Part shown: in pieces, positions 26,551 through 35,450 of the stretch | How positions within the stretch are numbered: position 1 is the first letter of the stretch | How the letters are laid out: every line of letters starts with the position of its first letter | Program-made: the position numbers and the translations under genes | Assembly: GCF_007164525.1 (NCBI RefSeq) | Contig: NZ_AP019791.1 | Span: 1,723,501-1,787,500 of the forward strand | Direction: 5' to 3' | Length of the DNA: 64,000 nucleotides | DNA from: Rubrobacter xylanophilus | GTDB taxonomy: Bacteria > Actinomycetota > Rubrobacteria > Rubrobacterales > Rubrobacteraceae | Notes under the pieces: generated by a model | Database searches by the model: none | What the model was told of the DNA's origin: nothing | The model's input: only the letters and a program-made list of their open reading frames with translations

Positions 26551-27600
26551 ATGTCCGGAGCAGCACGCAGAGAAGAAGAGCCCGGCAGACCCGGCGGCCG
26601 GGTGACGCTGCGCGACGTGGCCCGGGAGGCCGGTGTCTCCATCAAGACGGTCTCCCGGGTCGTCAACGGCGAGCGGGAGGTGAACCCGGAGACGGCAGCC
26701 CGGGTCTCGGAGGTGCTCTCGCGGCTGCGGTACAGGCCCAACGAGCTGGCCCGCAGCCTGAAGGGCCGACGGTCGCGCACGATCGGGCTCATGATCGCGG
26801 ACATCTCCAACCCCTTTTACTCGGGCTGCGCCAAGGCGGTGGAGGAGGTGGCCCGCGAGCGGGGATACGCGGTGATCCTGTGCGCATCGGCCGAGGACGC
26901 ACAGACGGAGCGGGAGTACGTGGACTTGCTCATCCAGCGGCGAGTGGAGGGCCTGCTGCTCGTCCCTGCCGCCGACGGCCACGAGTACCTCCGGCAGGAG
27001 CAGACGGCAGGGCTCGCGGTGGTAGCCCTGGACCGCCCGATCGCCGGGCTCCCGACGGACGCGGTCATCGTCCAGAACCGGGCCGGGACGCGCAGGGCCG
27101 TCCAACACCTCATAGAGCACGGGCACCGGAGGATCGCCTTTGTCGGGGCCGGCAGGGAACTCTACACCACCCGCAAACGGCTGGAAGGGTACCGGGAGGC
27201 GCTGCGGGAGGCGGGCCTGGAGGAGCTGGTGCGCCTGGAGGCCCCGGACGCCCCCTCCGCCGCGGGCAGGATGAGGGAGCTGCTGGCGCTAAACACCCCC
27301 CCGACGGCCGTCTTCGCGGCGAACAACCTGATCACGCTCGGCGCCCTGCAGGCCCTGGAGCAGGCCGGAGCACGCGTCCCCGAGGACGTAGCCCTCGTCG
27401 GGTTCGACGACTTCGCTCTGGCGGCCGTGCTTCGCCCCCGGCTCACCCTCGTCCGCCAGCCGGCCGACGAGCTCGGCCGCCGCGCAGCCCGCCTGCTCAT
27501 CGACCGCCTGGAGAACAAACTCCCCCCCACCCCCCGCAGAACCGTGCTGCCCACCGAGCTCATCATCCGCGAGTCCTGCGGTTGCCAGCCCAACCCTTGA
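26551..27600 (+). CDS. LacI-family transcriptional regulator
   Basis: A 349-residue regulator: N-terminal HTH with VTLRDVAREAGVSIKTVSRVVNGEREVNPETAARV and hinge helix RYRPNELARSLKGRRSRTIGLMI, followed by a periplasmic-binding-like effector domain ending LIIRESCG. It lies between GH92 genes and the sugar importer, so it probably represses the mannoside locus until a mannose-type ligand binds. ATG 26551 is chosen; GTG 26530 would add seven residues. Candidate operators are at 17907-17937 and 27634-27653. Confidence 0.93.
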   Translation: MSGAARREEEPGRPGGRVTLRDVAREAGVSIKTVSRVVNGEREVNPETAARVSEVLSRLRYRPNELARSLKGRRSRTIGLMIADISNPFYSGCAKAVEEVARERGYAVILCASAEDAQTEREYVDLLIQRRVEGLLLVPAADGHEYLRQEQTAGLAVVALDRPIAGLPTDAVIVQNRAGTRRAVQHLIEHGHRRIAFVGAGRELYTTRKRLEGYREALREAGLEELVRLEAPDAPSAAGRMRELLALNTPPTAVFAANNLITLGALQALEQAGARVPEDVALVGFDDFALAAVLRPRLTLVRQPADELGRRAARLLIDRLENKLPPTPRRTVLPTELIIRESCGCQPNP

Positions 27601-27633
27601 CAGGCCCGCCCAGGAGAGGCTACCCTGAAGCAG

Positions 27634-27653
27634 TTCTGACAACCTTGTCAGAA
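27634..27653. promoter_or_regulatory. Perfect palindrome upstream of the sugar ABC operon (operator)
   Basis: TTCTGACAACCTTGTCAGAA: two 9-bp arms around CC, centred 44 bp before the GTG of the ATPase gene. It has no following T-run, so an operator reads better than a terminator. The core TGACAACCTTGTCA resembles part of the manA/GH92 intergenic dyad. The neighbouring LacI-family protein is the obvious candidate ligand. Confidence 0.65.
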
Positions 27654-27687
27654 AGGGAACCGCCGGCAGAGCCGGGAGGAGGAAGGG

Positions 27688-28464
27688 GTGAACGACGGAG
27701 GACGGGAGCCCACGCTGAGCGCCCGCGGGATAACCAAGTCCTTTGGGGCGGTACAGGCGCTGAAGGGCGTGGACTTTGAGGTGTATCCCGGGGAGGTTGT
27801 GGCGCTCATCGGGGACAACGGCGCGGGCAAGAGCACCCTCATCAACGTCATAACCGGGGTCTTCCCCCCTGACTCGGGGGAGATCATCTTCGAGGGGCGC
27901 AGGGTGGAGTTCGAGACGCCGCACGACGCGAGGGATCTGGGGATCGAGACCGTATACCAGGATCTCGCGGTGGCGCCGCAGCTGAACGCGGTGGCCAACA
28001 TCTTTCTCGGCCGCGAGCGGCGGAGGGAGGGTCTTCTGGGGAGACTCGGGTTTCTGGACGAGAAGCGGATGCAGCGGCAGACGGAGGAGCAGCTTCGCGA
28101 GCTGCGGGTGCGCATCCCGGACCTCACCAAGCCCCTCAGCACCTTCTCCGGCGGGCAACGCCAGGGGGTGGCGGTGGCCCGGGCGGTGATGTGGGCCAGC
28201 AAGGTGGTCATCATGGACGAACCCACGGCGGCCCTCGGGGTGGCCCAGGCCGGCATGGTCCTCGACCTCGTGCGGCGGGTGCGCCAGACCGGGATACCGG
28301 TCGTGTTCATCAGCCACAACATGCCGCAGGTCTTCGAGGTCGCCGACCGGATAGTCGTCCTGCGGCTGGGAGAGGTAGCCGCCGAGCTAGATCCCAGAGA
28401 GGCCACCACCGACGACGCCGTGGCGGCGATGACCGGCTCGCTGCGCGGGGAGGGGGCGGCATGA
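27688..28464 (+). CDS. Sugar ABC transporter ATPase (single-domain, FrcA-like)
   Basis: A 258-residue ATPase: Walker A GDNGAGKST, Q-loop ETVYQDLAVAPQLN, signature FSGGQRQGVAVARAVMWAS, Walker B VVIMDEPTAALG, H-loop FISHN. It is of the carbohydrate-uptake CUT2 type but with one ATPase domain only, as in FrcA-like systems. GTG start preceded by GGAGGAAGGG. Its stop overlaps the permease start (ATGA). Energises the importer encoded with the next two genes. Confidence 0.92.
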   Translation: MNDGGREPTLSARGITKSFGAVQALKGVDFEVYPGEVVALIGDNGAGKSTLINVITGVFPPDSGEIIFEGRRVEFETPHDARDLGIETVYQDLAVAPQLNAVANIFLGRERRREGLLGRLGFLDEKRMQRQTEEQLRELRVRIPDLTKPLSTFSGGQRQGVAVARAVMWASKVVIMDEPTAALGVAQAGMVLDLVRRVRQTGIPVVFISHNMPQVFEVADRIVVLRLGEVAAELDPREATTDDAVAAMTGSLRGEGAA

Positions 28465-29489
28465 TGGCGGGCAAGGCCGGGGGCAGGCTCCGCCGGCTGG
28501 TCTCCGGCTTCACCTCCGTGTGGATAATCCTCATCCTGGCCATCCTCGTGGCGGCCTTCTCCGTCTGGCACGGGAGGGCCTTCCTCAGCGCCGACAACTT
28601 CCTCAACATCGCGGTGGATGCCTCGGAGCTCCTGCTGCTCGCGGTGGGGTTGACCTTCGTGATCATCACCGCTGGCATAGACCTCTCCGTGGGGGCCATA
28701 CTCGTGCTCTCCAGCGTGATCGCCGCCCAGACCATGGTCGCGCTCTCCGGGACGCCGGAGCAGGTCCAGAACTACACCTACCCCAACCAGGCCGTCGGCA
28801 TACCCGCTGGGATAGTGGTCGGCCTGCTCGTCGGGACCGGGTGCGGGCTCGTAAACGGCCTCATCATCACCAAGCTCAAGCTCACGCCCTTTATAGCTAC
28901 GCTGGGCACCCTGGGGATCTTCCTCGGTACGGCCCAGATCCTCTCCGGGGGTACCAACGTGCCCTACGTGCCGCCCGCCATCCAGTCCGAGTTCGGGACC
29001 CGCCAGCTGCTCGGCGTCCTCCCCGTCCCCATAGCCATAAGCGCGGTGGTGGTCGTCGTGGCCATCCTCATGCTGCATAAGACCCGCTTCGGGCGGCACA
29101 CCTACGCCATAGGCTCCAACGTGGAGGCCGCCCGCCGGGTGGGCATCGACGTGGAGCGCCATCTCCTGAAGGTCTACACGCTGAGCGGCTTTCTAGCGGG
29201 GCTCGCGGGGATCATCGACGTCGCCCGGTTCAACACCGCCTCGGTCGGCGCGCACACCCTGGACAACCTGGCGGCCATCTCGGCCGCCGTCATAGGGGGC
29301 ACCAGCCTCTTCGGCGGCATCGGGACCATAGTAGGATCTGTGGTGGGGACCTTCATTCCGGCGGTCCTCAGGAACGGCTTCGTGATAGGGGGGGTCCAGC
29401 CCTTCTGGCAGCAGGTGGCCATAGGCGTGGTGCTGATCCTGGCCGTCTTTATAGACCAGCGGCGCAGGAGCGCCGAGGAGCGGATGTAG
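28461..29489 (+). CDS. Sugar ABC transporter permease (RbsC family)
   Basis: A 342-residue membrane protein of the CUT2 permease family with about ten spans: TFVIITAGIDLSVGAILVLSSVIAAQ is the diagnostic motif, followed by LKLTPFIATLGTLGIFLGTAQILSGG and HTYAIGSNVEAARRVGIDVERH (coupling region). Start ATG 28461 overlaps the ATPase stop. Pairs with the ATPase and the binding protein for monosaccharide uptake. Confidence 0.92.
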   Translation: MMAGKAGGRLRRLVSGFTSVWIILILAILVAAFSVWHGRAFLSADNFLNIAVDASELLLLAVGLTFVIITAGIDLSVGAILVLSSVIAAQTMVALSGTPEQVQNYTYPNQAVGIPAGIVVGLLVGTGCGLVNGLIITKLKLTPFIATLGTLGIFLGTAQILSGGTNVPYVPPAIQSEFGTRQLLGVLPVPIAISAVVVVVAILMLHKTRFGRHTYAIGSNVEAARRVGIDVERHLLKVYTLSGFLAGLAGIIDVARFNTASVGAHTLDNLAAISAAVIGGTSLFGGIGTIVGSVVGTFIPAVLRNGFVIGGVQPFWQQVAIGVVLILAVFIDQRRRSAEERM

Positions 29490-29513
29490 GGCGAACCGGG
29501 GAAAGGAGCGAGG

Positions 29514-30530
29514 ATGAGCGAAGGCCTCTTCTGGCGGAGACGCAGGATCTCGCGCCGCGAGTTTCTCGGCGTCGCGGCCGCGAGCACCGGGGCAGTGTTC
29601 CTCGGGGGCCTCACCACCTCCTGCGGCGGGGCGGGAGGAGAAGGCGAGGGCTATAGGCTCGCCCTCATAGTCGGGGTCACCGGCGACGAGTTCTACACCA
29701 CCATGGAGTGCGGGGCGCGGGCGGCGGCCCAGAAGCTCGGTGCCAGGCTCAACGTGCAGGGGCCCGAGGAGTTCTCGCCCGCTGCACAGACCCCCATACT
29801 GAACGCCGTGGTGCAGTCCAACCCCGACGCCATCCTCATCGCCCCCACAGACCGGACCGCGATGGTGGGCCCCATCCAGAGCGCCGTCAACCAGGACATT
29901 CCCGTGGTGCTGGTGGACACCACCATTGAGAAGGAAGAGATAGCACTGGCCCGGATCTCCTCAGACAACGTCGATGGGGGCAGGATGGCCGGGGAGGCCC
30001 TGGCTGAACAGATAGGGGGTGAGGGCAAGGTGCTCCTCATCAGCGTCAAGCCGGGCATCTCCACCACCGACCAGCGCAAGCAGGGCTTCGAGGAAGCGAT
30101 AAAGCAGTACCCGGACATCGAGTACCTGGGGACCGAGTACTGCAACGACGACCCCACCCAGGCGGCCTCCATCACCACCTCCACCCTGCAGGCCCACCCG
30201 GACCTGGCGGGCATCTTCGGCGCCAACGTCTTCTCCGGCCAGGGAGCCGGGACCGGGGTCCGGCAGGCGGGCAAGCGGGACCAGGTGAGCGTGGTGGCCT
30301 TCGACGCATCCCCGACCCAGGTGGAGGATCTGCGCCGGGGCAACCTGGACGTGCTCATCGCCCAGCATCCCAACGACATCGGGAGAAGGGGCGTCCAGAT
30401 CGCCGTGAGGTACCTGGAGAGCGGCGAGGAGCCGGAGAACAAGCAGATCACCACCGGCTTCACCACCGTCACCCGCGACAACCTAGACGACCCCGAGGTC
30501 GAGCGGTACCTCTACCGGGCCCAGTGCTAG
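29514..30530 (+). CDS. Sugar ABC transporter substrate-binding lipoprotein, Tat-exported
   Basis: A 338-residue RbsB-type binding protein. The N terminus has a twin-arginine-like RRRISRREFLG signal and lipobox TTSC (Cys near residue 42), so it is probably exported folded through Tat and then lipidated. The two-lobed domain shows NPDAILIAPTDRTAMVGPI, NQDIPVVLVDTTI and ISSDNVDGGRMAGEAL. The most likely ligand is a hexose released by the GH92 enzymes, which is inferred from context only. Confidence 0.9.
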   Translation: MSEGLFWRRRRISRREFLGVAAASTGAVFLGGLTTSCGGAGGEGEGYRLALIVGVTGDEFYTTMECGARAAAQKLGARLNVQGPEEFSPAAQTPILNAVVQSNPDAILIAPTDRTAMVGPIQSAVNQDIPVVLVDTTIEKEEIALARISSDNVDGGRMAGEALAEQIGGEGKVLLISVKPGISTTDQRKQGFEEAIKQYPDIEYLGTEYCNDDPTQAASITTSTLQAHPDLAGIFGANVFSGQGAGTGVRQAGKRDQVSVVAFDASPTQVEDLRRGNLDVLIAQHPNDIGRRGVQIAVRYLESGEEPENKQITTGFTTVTRDNLDDPEVERYLYRAQC

Positions 30531-30581
30531 GGGCCTAAAGCAACCTGAAAACCCACCGCCCGGGGCGGTAACATCCGCCCC

Positions 30582-32165
30582 ATGGCTGCGATGCTCCGCT
30601 CCATCTTCACCATGTCGGCGGCGACGGCGCTCTCGCGCCTCACCGGCTTCGTGCGGACGATGGTGCAGGCGGCGGTGGTGGGGACGGGCACGGTGGTGGC
30701 CGAGGCCTACACCGTCGCCAACACGCTGCCGAACCAGATCTACGAGCTGTTCATGGGCGGGCTGCTCTCCTCGATCTTCATCCCGCTTTTGGTGGACCGG
30801 CTCGCCCGCCACGGAGAGGAGGACGCCCGCCGGCTCACGAGCGCGCTGCTGACCCTGATCCTCCCCTTCCTCTCCGTCATCGCCCTGCTGGGCATCGTCT
30901 TCGCCGGGCCCCTCATAAGGCTCCTCACCGACTGGACGGGCTCCGGCAACCTCCCTCCGGGGCGGGCCCGGGAGACCACGGAGCTCGCGGTGCTCCTCTT
31001 CCGGATCTTCGCCCTGCAGATAGTCTTCTACGGGATCGGGGCGCTGGCCACCGGGGTCCTGAACTCCCATCGGCGCTTCTTCCTGCCCACCTTCGCCCCG
31101 GTCCTGAACAACCTGGCGGTCATCGCCTCCTTCGCCGGCTACGCCATCCTGGCCCGCGAGCGGCCGCTCGCGGCGATATACCTGCTGGCCGCGGGCACGA
31201 CCCTCGGGGTGGCGGTGATGTCCCTCGTGCTGGTGCCCCAGGCGCTGCGCCTCGGGTACCGGCCGAGACCGACGCCCTGGCACCCGTCGCTGCTGCCGGC
31301 GGCCCGGCTGGCCGGACCCATGCTCGTCTTCGTCGCTGCGGCGGTCGGGGTGCAGGCGGCGGCCAACTTCTTCGGCTCGGCCTTCAGCGGCGCCTCCGAC
31401 CTCTGGTACGCCTTCATGATCTTCCAGCTGCCCTACGGGGTCTTCGCGGTGGCGATCGCCACCGCCCTCGTCCCGGAGCTAGCCGAACGCCACGCCCGGG
31501 GGGACGCCGCGGGCTTCCGGGAAGATCTCTCGTTCGGGCTGCGCACGATGGCGTTCGTCATGGTCCCGGCGGCGGTGGGAATGGTCGCCCTCTCCCGCCC
31601 GATAGTCGGGTTGCTCTACGAGCGTGGGGACTTCGGAGCCCGGGACACGGCGGAGGTCTCGGGGCTCTTGGCCGCCTACGGGCTCGGGCTCCTGGGGTAC
31701 GCGGCCTACTTCATCCTGGTCCGCTCGTTCTACGCCCGACAGAACACCCGCATTCCGGCGGCCCTGAACGTGGCCCTCCTGCTCCTCTACGTGGCCCTCG
31801 CCCACCTCCTCTCCTCCGCGCTCGGGCTCGCGGGCGTGGCGCTGGCCTTCTCGGCCTCCTACACCCTGCTCGCGCTCGCGCTTCTGGCCGCGATGCGCCG
31901 GGAGGTAAAGCGGGTGGATGGAGCGCGGATGGCCCGCTCCCTGTTGAAGGCGCTGGCCGCGGGAGCGGCCATGTACGCCACCGCCCGGGGCGTGCTGTTC
32001 GCGCTCGGGCCGGGCGAGAGCCTGGCCGAGAGGACGCTCGCGCTCGCTCTCGGAGGAGGGCTCTCCCTCGCAGCCTATCTGGCCGCGGCCTATCTCCTGC
32101 GCGCCGAGGAGCTACGCTCGGCCGTGCTCTTGCTGCGCCGGCGCTCCGTGCGGGCCGCCCGCTAG
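30582..32165 (+). CDS. murJ: MurJ-family lipid II flippase
   Basis: A 527-residue polytopic membrane protein with about 14 spans. The N-terminal SAATALSRLTGFVRTMVQAAVVG and ANTLPNQIYELFMGGLLSSIFIPLL are characteristic of MurJ/MviN, which translocates lipid-linked peptidoglycan precursor. A TAACAT box (30569-30574) ends 7 nt before the ATG and there is no ribosome site, so a leaderless mRNA is likely. The stop shares CTAG with the convergent small gene. Confidence 0.92.
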   Translation: MAAMLRSIFTMSAATALSRLTGFVRTMVQAAVVGTGTVVAEAYTVANTLPNQIYELFMGGLLSSIFIPLLVDRLARHGEEDARRLTSALLTLILPFLSVIALLGIVFAGPLIRLLTDWTGSGNLPPGRARETTELAVLLFRIFALQIVFYGIGALATGVLNSHRRFFLPTFAPVLNNLAVIASFAGYAILARERPLAAIYLLAAGTTLGVAVMSLVLVPQALRLGYRPRPTPWHPSLLPAARLAGPMLVFVAAAVGVQAAANFFGSAFSGASDLWYAFMIFQLPYGVFAVAIATALVPELAERHARGDAAGFREDLSFGLRTMAFVMVPAAVGMVALSRPIVGLLYERGDFGARDTAEVSGLLAAYGLGLLGYAAYFILVRSFYARQNTRIPAALNVALLLLYVALAHLLSSALGLAGVALAFSASYTLLALALLAAMRREVKRVDGARMARSLLKALAAGAAMYATARGVLFALGPGESLAERTLALALGGGLSLAAYLAAAYLLRAEELRSAVLLLRRRSVRAAR

Positions 32166-32545
32166 TCCCCCCATCCCAGAAACTCCGTCTTCTTCTCGTC
32201 CCGCTTGCCCTCGTCCACGATCCTCACTATCTTCGAGGGGGCGGGGTTCTCTATGGTGACCGCGTTGCCCTGCGAATCGTAGACCTGGATCGCCACGCAC
32301 AGGTAGTCCCCCGGGGCGTGCTCCTCAGAGACCTTCACCGAGACCTCCACCGTGGCCTCCCTCTCGCCCCGGCCGTTGCCCCGCAGCTCCAGCAAGTGGT
32401 CCGGGTCGAGGCCGCGCGGCCCCAGACCCCCCGAGTACCTCAGGCGCTTGAAGACCGCCCGCACCTGGGCGATGCCGTCCTCGTCCCGCAGGCGGACCGG
32501 CACCCGGATCACATCGTCTATCGAGTAGCTTCGGGGTTCGGTCAT
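32162..32545 (-). CDS. Conserved hypothetical protein
   Basis: A 127-residue soluble, charged protein that I cannot place in a family. The pattern of alternating hydrophobic residues (ATVEVSVKVSEEHAPGDYLCVAIQVYDSQGNAVTIENP) suggests an all-beta, Ig-like or C2-like fold, after a helical N-terminal stretch RYSIDD-like start (MTEPRSYSIDDVIRVP). No signal or membrane segment. It lies 26 nt downstream of a small membrane-protein gene, probably in the same transcript. Confidence 0.6.
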   Translation of the reverse strand: MTEPRSYSIDDVIRVPVRLRDEDGIAQVRAVFKRLRYSGGLGPRGLDPDHLLELRGNGRGEREATVEVSVKVSEEHAPGDYLCVAIQVYDSQGNAVTIENPAPSKIVRIVDEGKRDEKKTEFLGWGD

Positions 32546-32571
32546 GGCCTCGAAAACCTCCCTCCGGCCTC

Positions 32572-32784
32572 TCAGCGGCCGGCGAACAGCCGGCGCACGA
32601 TGACGGAGGCCAGGATGGTGGAGGTGGCGGTGGTGGCACCCTTCAGGAGGGCCTCCAGCGCGTCGTCCTTGATCCCCCGCTGCTCGGGGATGTCTATGAG
32701 CCGGTCGGCCACGAAGTGGCTTATGCCGTAGGCTATGGCGGCGGCGAGAACGGTTATGAGCCGCTGCTGGGTGGCATCGTCCAT
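32572..32784 (-). CDS. Small membrane protein of unknown function
   Basis: A 70-residue protein: LITVLAAAIAYGISHFVADRLI and GATTATSTILASVIVRRLFAGR are likely membrane helices joined by a charged loop. ATG 32784 follows AAGGAGGC. I know no family for it. It is followed by the hypothetical beta-rich protein gene. Confidence 0.55.
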   Translation of the reverse strand: MDDATQQRLITVLAAAIAYGISHFVADRLIDIPEQRGIKDDALEALLKGATTATSTILASVIVRRLFAGR

Positions 32785-32976
32785 GAGAGATGAGCCTCCT
32801 TGTCGTCTCTGCCGTCTGCCGTATATTACCCGTGGGAGGCTGGCTTTACTCGGCCGTCCGGACCGCGGCGCCCCTCCCCTGCACTGCAGGGGAAACTTCC
32901 GCGGCGCCCAAACGTATTCTCTCCCGTAGTACGTCGATGGGCTGCGGCCCCGGAAGAGAGCGGGAGAGAAACATAT

Positions 32977-33240
32977 ATGGGCATCATAAGCTGGATCGTC
33001 GTGGGTCTCATCGCCGGGCTCCTGGCCAAGCTGGTCATGCCCGGCGACGATCCGGGAGGGCTGGTGATCACCACCCTGATCGGGATGGCCGGGGCGCTGG
33101 TGGGCGGCTTTCTGGTGAGCCTGCTGGGCGGGGCCGGGGTGACCGGCTTCAACATATGGTCCATCCTGGTGGCCACGCTGGGGGCCATCATCCTGCTCGC
33201 CCTCTACCGGGCGCTCGCCGGGGGACGCCGCAGGGTCTAG
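32977..33240 (+). CDS. GlsB/YeaQ/YmgE family membrane protein
   Basis: An 87-residue protein with three membrane helices and the family pattern: MGIISWIVVGLIAGLLAKLVMPGDDPGGLVITTLIGMAGALVGG. Members are often called transglycosylase-associated proteins, are frequently stress induced, and have no established activity. ATG 32977 follows GGGAGAG. The stop shares CTAG with birA. Confidence 0.85.
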   Translation: MGIISWIVVGLIAGLLAKLVMPGDDPGGLVITTLIGMAGALVGGFLVSLLGGAGVTGFNIWSILVATLGAIILLALYRALAGGRRRV

Positions 33241-34019
33241 AGGAAGTCCCCCCGCAGCTTCTCCACCTCGCCCTCGAAGACCTCCACGGTCCCCGAAGGG
33301 GTTTCGAGCAGCAGCGCCCCCTCGGAGTTGAGGTCGGCTGCCACCCCCTCCACCACGCCGCCGAACCGCCGCACCCGCACCCTCCGGCCCAGGGTGCAAT
33401 CGAGCGCCCGCCAGTCGTCCAGTACCGCTCCGAAGTCCTCCCCCGCACGACCGAGCTCCGTCTCCAGGCGGCCGAGCAGCAGCCCGATGAGCCGCAGGAG
33501 GTCCACGTCGCGGCCCAGCTCCCGCCGGAGGGTGGTCGCGGCGGGGGAGCCGGTCTCCTCCGGGTCCAGGTTCGCGTTGAGCCCGATGCCGAGCAGCACG
33601 CAGGTTCCCTCCCCCTCGGCGAGGATGCCGCAGACCTTGCGGCCCCCGACGAGGAGGTCGTTGGGCCACTTTATCCGGGCCTCCACCCCGAGCTCCCAGA
33701 GCGCCTTCGCCCCGGCGACCGCGGCGGCCGGCGTGATCCTGTGCAGCTTCCCCAAGGAGAGCTCGGGGCGGAGCACGAGCGACATCCAGAGCCCACCCGG
33801 CGGCGAGACCCACTGGCGCCCGCGCCGACCCCGACCGCCGCTCTGCACCCGCGCCAGCACCGCCGTGCCGTGCCCCGCCCCCGCGCGGACCAGCTCCCGC
33901 GCCCGCTCCTGGGTGGAGGGCAGCTCCCCGTGGACCTCGACCCGCCGGGCAAGCGGGCTTCCGAGGGCCTCTATGGAAGCCCTCTCCGGGAAGCCACCGC
34001 GTGTACGCGCCTCATCCAC
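33237..34019 (-). CDS. birA: Biotin--[acetyl-CoA-carboxylase] ligase
   Basis: A 260-residue biotin protein ligase: STQERARELVRAGAGHGTAVLARVQSGGRGRRGRQWVSPPGGLWMSLVL holds the biotinyl-AMP loop GRGRRGRQW, and WPNDLLVGGRKVCGILAE is the ligase core. A C-terminal SH3-like domain follows. The DNA-binding helix-turn-helix of E. coli BirA is absent, so it is a mono-functional enzyme. The GTG start at 34019 is the only start in the homologous region. Confidence 0.92.
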   Translation of the reverse strand: MDEARTRGGFPERASIEALGSPLARRVEVHGELPSTQERARELVRAGAGHGTAVLARVQSGGRGRRGRQWVSPPGGLWMSLVLRPELSLGKLHRITPAAAVAGAKALWELGVEARIKWPNDLLVGGRKVCGILAEGEGTCVLLGIGLNANLDPEETGSPAATTLRRELGRDVDLLRLIGLLLGRLETELGRAGEDFGAVLDDWRALDCTLGRRVRVRRFGGVVEGVAADLNSEGALLLETPSGTVEVFEGEVEKLRGDFL

Positions 34020-34088
34020 GCCGTACCGACCGGTAGTTTACAACCCCTTAACCCGGGCACGTCCCCCGGCATGGTATAAAGGCGCCCT

Positions 34089-34760
34089 GTGATGGAGACC
34101 CTGCTAAACCTCCTCCGCTCCATCCCGCAGTCCCCGGGTGGGCTGCTCTCCTTCATCACCGGTCTGCTCCTGGCCCACGGCTACCTGGTGGTCTTCCTGG
34201 GAGCGGCGCTGGACAACTTCGGGCTTCCCGCCTCGGGGGACATAGTGCTCTTCGCCGGCGGCTGGCTCGCCAACACCAGCCCCCGCGTCGACCTCCCGTT
34301 CATCATGCTCGCCGGCTTCTGCGGGGCCCTCGTCTCGGACAACACCGTCTACTGGGCCGGCAGGATCGGGGGGCGGCCCCTGATCTCGCGCATCCTCAAG
34401 ATGCGCATCCTGCACTTCCTCATCAACGAGCGCAGCCTCACGAAGGCCGAGCGGTACTTCGAAGGCCACGGCGGCAAGACGGTCTTCGTGGGACGCTTCG
34501 GTCCGGGGCTCCGGAGCATGGCCCCCCTCTTCGCCGGGGTCTCCCGGATGAACTACTACCGGTTCCTCCCCTACAACCTCGCCGCGGTGACCCTCTGGGC
34601 CATCTCCTACTCGCTCGTGGGCTACGTGTTCGGCGAGTACTGGGACGAGCTCCTGACCGTGGCCCGCTCCTTCGGCTACGGGGTCGTGGTTCTCGTGATG
34701 CTGGCGCTGATCCTCTATGCCTACCGGCGGGCGAGAAGAGCGCGCCAGAAGAAGCCCTAG
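34089..34760 (+). CDS. DedA-family membrane protein
   Basis: A 223-residue DedA protein: GYLVVFLGAALDNFGLPASGDIVLFAGGWLA and GGKTVFVGRFGPGLRSMAPLFAGVSRMNYYRFLPYNL contain the conserved acidic/Arg positions of the family, which is linked to lipid-carrier flipping and membrane homeostasis. GTG 34089 is followed by ATG; TATAAA at 34075-34080 with a TGG extension ends 8 nt upstream, giving a leaderless start. Confidence 0.88.
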   Translation: MMETLLNLLRSIPQSPGGLLSFITGLLLAHGYLVVFLGAALDNFGLPASGDIVLFAGGWLANTSPRVDLPFIMLAGFCGALVSDNTVYWAGRIGGRPLISRILKMRILHFLINERSLTKAERYFEGHGGKTVFVGRFGPGLRSMAPLFAGVSRMNYYRFLPYNLAAVTLWAISYSLVGYVFGEYWDELLTVARSFGYGVVVLVMLALILYAYRRARRARQKKP

Positions 34761-35218
34761 ACGGCCCCGTCCTCCCGGACCACCAGCACCGGGCAGTGGG
34801 CGTGGCGCACCACCGAATCCGAGACGCTGCCCATAAGCGCCCGCCGCAGGCCGGTCAGGCCCCGGCTGCCGACCACGATGAGCCCCGCGCCCAGTTCCTC
34901 GGCGAGCCGCACTATCTCTTCGTCCGCCCGGCCCTCACCGAGATGCACCTCCTCGACCTTCGCCCCCGCGGCCTCGAGCCGCTCCCGCTGCCGCTTCAGG
35001 AAGTCCCGGGCCTCCTCCCGCAGCCGCCCCATCTCGGCCTCGATCCTCTCGCGCTGGAAGAAATGCGGATACGGCGGGTGAAGCGCCTCGGGCAAGACGT
35101 AGACCACGTGCAGCTCCGAGCCGGTGCTTGCGGCCAGCTCTGCGGCAGCCCGGCCGGCGAGATCGGCCTCTCGGGAACCGTCGGTGGCGAACAGTATCTT
35201 CCGCGGAAAGAAGCTCAT
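34757..35218 (-). CDS. Universal stress protein (UspA family)
   Basis: A 153-residue single-domain Usp: KILFATDGSREADLAGRAAAELA at the N terminus and the ATP-binding loop VVGSRGLTGLRRALMGSVSDSVVRHAHCPVLVV (GxxGx9G S/T), so it is an ATP-binding type. Start ATG 35218 is preceded by AGGAGGTG. Convergent with the DedA gene, sharing CTAG as both stops. Confidence 0.92.
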   Translation of the reverse strand: MSFFPRKILFATDGSREADLAGRAAAELAASTGSELHVVYVLPEALHPPYPHFFQRERIEAEMGRLREEARDFLKRQRERLEAAGAKVEEVHLGEGRADEEIVRLAEELGAGLIVVGSRGLTGLRRALMGSVSDSVVRHAHCPVLVVREDGAV

Positions 35219-35450
35219 CTTCGCAACACCTCCTCCTGTGTGGCTCTCCCTCTCCCTCCCGTGAAGATACCCCGGCGTATACCCGTAGACAACCCGGAGC
35301 CGCTCCGGCAAACTCCTCGGGCGCCTTCGCCCGGGAACTCGACCGATCCGCGGACCCGCAGGAGACGCTCCGGTTCACGCCGGTCCGAATCGCCGAGCCG
35401 CCGGATCTCGAGACCGAGATGAACGGAAGGTGCCCGGCAAAAGCGAGTCC

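Noticed and set aside
30555-30569. Terminator between the sugar-binding-protein gene and murJ
   Set aside because: The ACCGCC/GGCGGT hairpin has no T-run and overlaps the likely murJ -10, so I did not call it a terminator.
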